A stretch of DNA of 64,000 bases from Henckelia pumila (Eukaryota > Streptophyta > Magnoliopsida > Lamiales > Gesneriaceae): assembly GCF_033568475.1 (NCBI RefSeq), contig NC_133123.1, positions 137,724,242 to 137,788,241 on the forward strand. Reading direction: 5' to 3'. Below, piece by piece: positions 61,125-64,000 of the stretch (positions within the stretch are counted from its first letter, which is position 1; each line of letters begins with the position of its first letter). Made by a program: the position numbers and the translations under genes. The notes beneath the pieces are model-generated. The model saw only the letters and a list, made by a program, of their open reading frames with translations, had not been told where the DNA came from and did not search any database.

Positions 61125-63333
61125 ATGAAGTTGGTGGAGGCGGCGATATTGCTGGTGGTGATGATCCCGGCGGCGCGTGGGTTATGGCTGAACTTGCCGA
61201 GCTCGGGGACTAAGTGCGTGTCGGAGGAATTGCACAACAACGTTGTCGTTCTGGGTGATTACAGTTCTTTCTTCGGCGAACAAGATGATTTGAATAATAC
61301 TGCCGCAGCACCCACCGTATCGGTTAAGGTTAGGCTTCAAATTTCGATTTAGTTGATTGATAAACTTGCTCCGACCCAGCAAAAGCTTTCGATCCAGAAA
61401 ATCAAGTTGTTTATTTGATACTTTTGGGCAAATTCGAGCAACTAACTGATATAAGTACGAATCATCTGTCTCTTGTCCTAGTTGATGGGATCAGCACAAA
61501 TCCGAGGTTGTATGAATATAAAGTTGACTTCTTTTGTCTACATTTAACCATTGGTTTGCTGAATCATATACGCATCTTGGATTCTTGGTAAATGTGTTAT
61601 TGTCTCAGTTTTTCATCAGAAGCTGCGTTGATTTAGACCCTCGATCGCATGAGCTATAACTAGTTTGAAGATGTTCTCATAACGTTGCCATCTGTTCTAA
61701 AGTCGTGTATATTCACGAACTTAATCACAGGAGCCAGCAGCTGAGCTAGCTTATAAAATTTGCATTCATATATCATCAAGTTCTTTTTTTTTTTTCTAAA
61801 ATGTATGTTAATGATGCTAAAAAATGGGACCAAGTCCCCAAAATTCATGATCCACCACTGCTTGATCATGTACGAGAATGTGTGTTACAAGCACCTGCCC
61901 AATTCATGGTCTTGGCTATATTGTCCCAATTTGTTTGTTTTGTTGGTTTATCTTTCTCTTCTCAATGAGCTAATTGGCAGCGTTGAATTTATAATTCTGA
62001 ATTTCTAATTCTTGTTCAATTCAATTCGAAGTCTAACAATAATGTTAGAAAAGCGACTCCTTTCCTTGTATGTAGGAGGTGAAATACCCTTTATGACAAG
62101 CACAAATCTTAGTAATATTCTCATACAAATGTTTATGGCGATCTTGAAATCAGAATTTATCACAATCACGACCAAGTATCGAATCTGATTGTCTTTTACT
62201 GAACATATGAAACCAACAAAATGCTTATCATTTCAAGAGTTCTGGATTCTTCAACTCTGTTTTTTGCTCTTTTGATTGTTATGCTTTCACCACTTTATAG
62301 ATTTAAAAATGGAAGCTCATTTAGACGTATTATCTTTATTAGGTTACTTCGCCATATGGATCCGAGCTTTATCACCAGGAAAAAGTTTCCAATGGACAGT
62401 TCGCATTTACAGCGTCTGAAACTGGTAGCTACATGGCCTGCTTCACTGTGGATGGTGATCACCATGGAGGCAAAATTGTGACGGTTGGTATCGACTGGAA
62501 AACTGGGATTGCTGCAAAAGATTGGGATTCAGTAGCAAGGAAAGAAAAAATCGAGGCAAGTGCATGCACTTTTCATCTGATGATAATCGACTCTCTCTCT
62601 TCGTTCCCTCTGTTGCTTAAAATTTTGTAGTTATCTTGTTGTTTAATCATGGGATGTCAATTCAATTTGCTTGTAGGGTCTCGAGCTTGAGTTGACAAAG
62701 CTTGAAGGAATTGTGCAAGCAATTCATGAGAATTTAAATTACCTGATTTCTAGGTAAATTCCAAGGTCACACCCCATTTTACCTTCCCTGCTATGCAGCC
62801 AAGTTTGTGCGTCTTTTTCTTGCAAGTTTTTTGTTTCGAAACTACCTTATTTTTCTTCTTCTCATAATGAAGGTATTTACTAACTTTCTAGTCTATCTCT
62901 TCTCCGATGGTTCGGTATTTTTTTCGTGGCAACGATGAATTTCATTACAATGATAAAGATGCTGCTTATTTAAAAATCAAAGCTAATTTCAATGGATTGA
63001 TTATTTTCTGCGACCTAGGGGCAACGGTTTATTTGTTAATAACTATTTTGATGGAATGAAACTATGGTCTACATGTAAGAAGTATTATTTGACAGATTTA
63101 TGACTTGTTCTAGATTAAAAAAATATATATATATATTGTTCTCGTGTTATGTTAGACCAATTTATTTATTTATATTTATTTTTTGCAGGGAAGTAGCTAT
63201 GAGGGAAGTGAGCGAGAAAACAAATGCTAGAGTTGTGTGGTATAGCATTGTGGCATTTGGTGTGTGCATTGTTGCTGCCATATTCCAATTGTGGTATCTG
63301 AGGCGCTACTTCCAGAAGAAAAAGCTTATTTAG
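61125..63333 (+). CDS. p24-delta family protein (emp24/GOLD cargo receptor), four exons
   Basis: Exons 61125-61328, 62343-62555, 62677-62753 and 63189-63333 join in frame to 212 residues, the usual family length. Residues 1-19 form a signal peptide ([19 protein letters not shown]). The GOLD domain follows, with the two conserved cysteines (GTKC and YMACF), then a coiled-coil segment ([14 protein letters not shown]), one membrane span ([20 protein letters not shown]) and a tail [10 protein letters not shown] with aromatic and dilysine COPI/COPII sorting signals. Such proteins cycle between ER and Golgi and select cargo, including GPI-anchored proteins. Introns 1 and 3 are GT-AG; intron 2 (62556-62676) begins GCAAGT. 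An ATG at 61104 would add seven residues before the signal peptide and is less likely. Confidence 0.93.
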
Positions 63334-64000
63334 AGACAACAAAATTAGTCTCTTTTTCCTTTTTCTTTTTTTCTTTTTTTTTTGCCTCCTTATAGAGATG
63401 TACTCTGAATCGCTTAACAATTTTTGGAGAATAATTTTTTTGGCCTATGGGATTAACTTGTGGTCCGAATGTGGTAAAAAAAATGTACAATCTGAAATTT
63501 TTTATGGAAAGAATTGTAATTTCACCAGCAAAACATATTTGATGATTTCAGCAACGGAGATATTCCAAAATAAGATTTGATGTCTAAATAGTAAATAATA
63601 TACGTTTTGGTGATCAAGTGTGCACACAAGGTAACTGCCCATCTTGAATCATCTATGAACTAAATGCAGCGGCTATCTTTTTTTGAACAAGTTCGACTCC
63701 AAGGCGAGGCGATAATCTTGGAAGCACCTCCTGCAATAGATGTCGGAGTCTGAGATTTTCAAATTTGGAAAACAATCTTATAAACAAGATTCATTAAACA
63801 AAACGAATACAACTAATTCTCACAACTTGTGCGAAAATATCTAACATTTCATCTCCGAGATTGGGCGGAAACAGCGGAGGAACTAGATTTTTATAAAATC
63901 TAAAATGTTATTATCGACTTCGAGGAATCTAACTCGAGGAAAATTCATGCATATATTCACAAATTCCGAAATTCGAAAACACAGATTTCGTCTAATTGAT
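63334..64000. other. 3' UTR and downstream sequence
   Basis: The first about 200 bases are T-rich and likely the p24-delta 3' UTR. From 63600 on no gene or repeat was recognised before the window ends. Confidence 0.5.

Noticed and set aside
1-64000. tRNA, rRNA or other structural RNA genes
   Set aside because: None could be recognised by eye; a tRNAscan/Infernal run would be needed to exclude them.

Overview
The window is plant nuclear DNA from a eudicot. It is AT-rich, its genes are sparse, and much of it is LTR retrotransposon sequence. Four host genes are convincing: an intronless GRAS regulator of the NSP2 type (17049-18545, +) carrying a miR171-type target site; a three-exon membrane-anchored MORN-repeat protein gene (25445-27251, +); an AP2/ERF gene of the ERF014 type (33600-34307, -); and a four-exon p24-delta (emp24/GOLD) cargo-receptor gene (61125-63333, +), one of whose introns appears to be of the GC-AG class. 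These look like independent host genes, not a cluster. The species cannot be named from the sequence alone.

Layout, left to right. 1-11904 is a nested stack of retrotransposons, all read on the minus strand. A Ty3/gypsy LTR (1-1076) cuts the 3' LTR of a Copia element A (1077-8711), which itself sits inside the pol region of an older Copia element B (8712-11904). 11905-17048 is AT-rich intergenic DNA with microsatellites, followed by the NSP2 gene. 21271-24575 has the termini of a non-autonomous Helitron, with a small hAT MITE inside it. The MORN gene follows, then about 6 kb of intergenic DNA with an exact 106-bp tandem duplication and a Tourist-like MITE. Next come the ERF gene, a near-perfect 50-bp-arm hairpin, a second copy of each MITE family, and Copia element C (36819-42922, -), whose two LTRs differ by large deletions.

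44165-49673 (-) is the most unusual part. It is a decayed endogenous pararetrovirus (Caulimoviridae-like). It has a tRNA-Met primer site, overlapping small cistrons, a coat-protein-like ORF, reverse transcriptase and RNase H with no integrase, an overlapping downstream ORF, and a 35S-like promoter with a duplicated upstream block. I see no clear movement protein or aspartic protease in it.

51999-58960 (-) is a complete Ty3/gypsy (Athila/Tat-like) element with about 1.66-kb LTRs and an exact 5-bp target duplication. It encodes only gag-protease and no polymerase, so it is a non-autonomous element. The p24-delta gene closes the window.

Transposable-element reading frames are broken by stops and frameshifts, and several listed open frames have no ATG. 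Start sites given here were chosen from the sequence and from family alignment.
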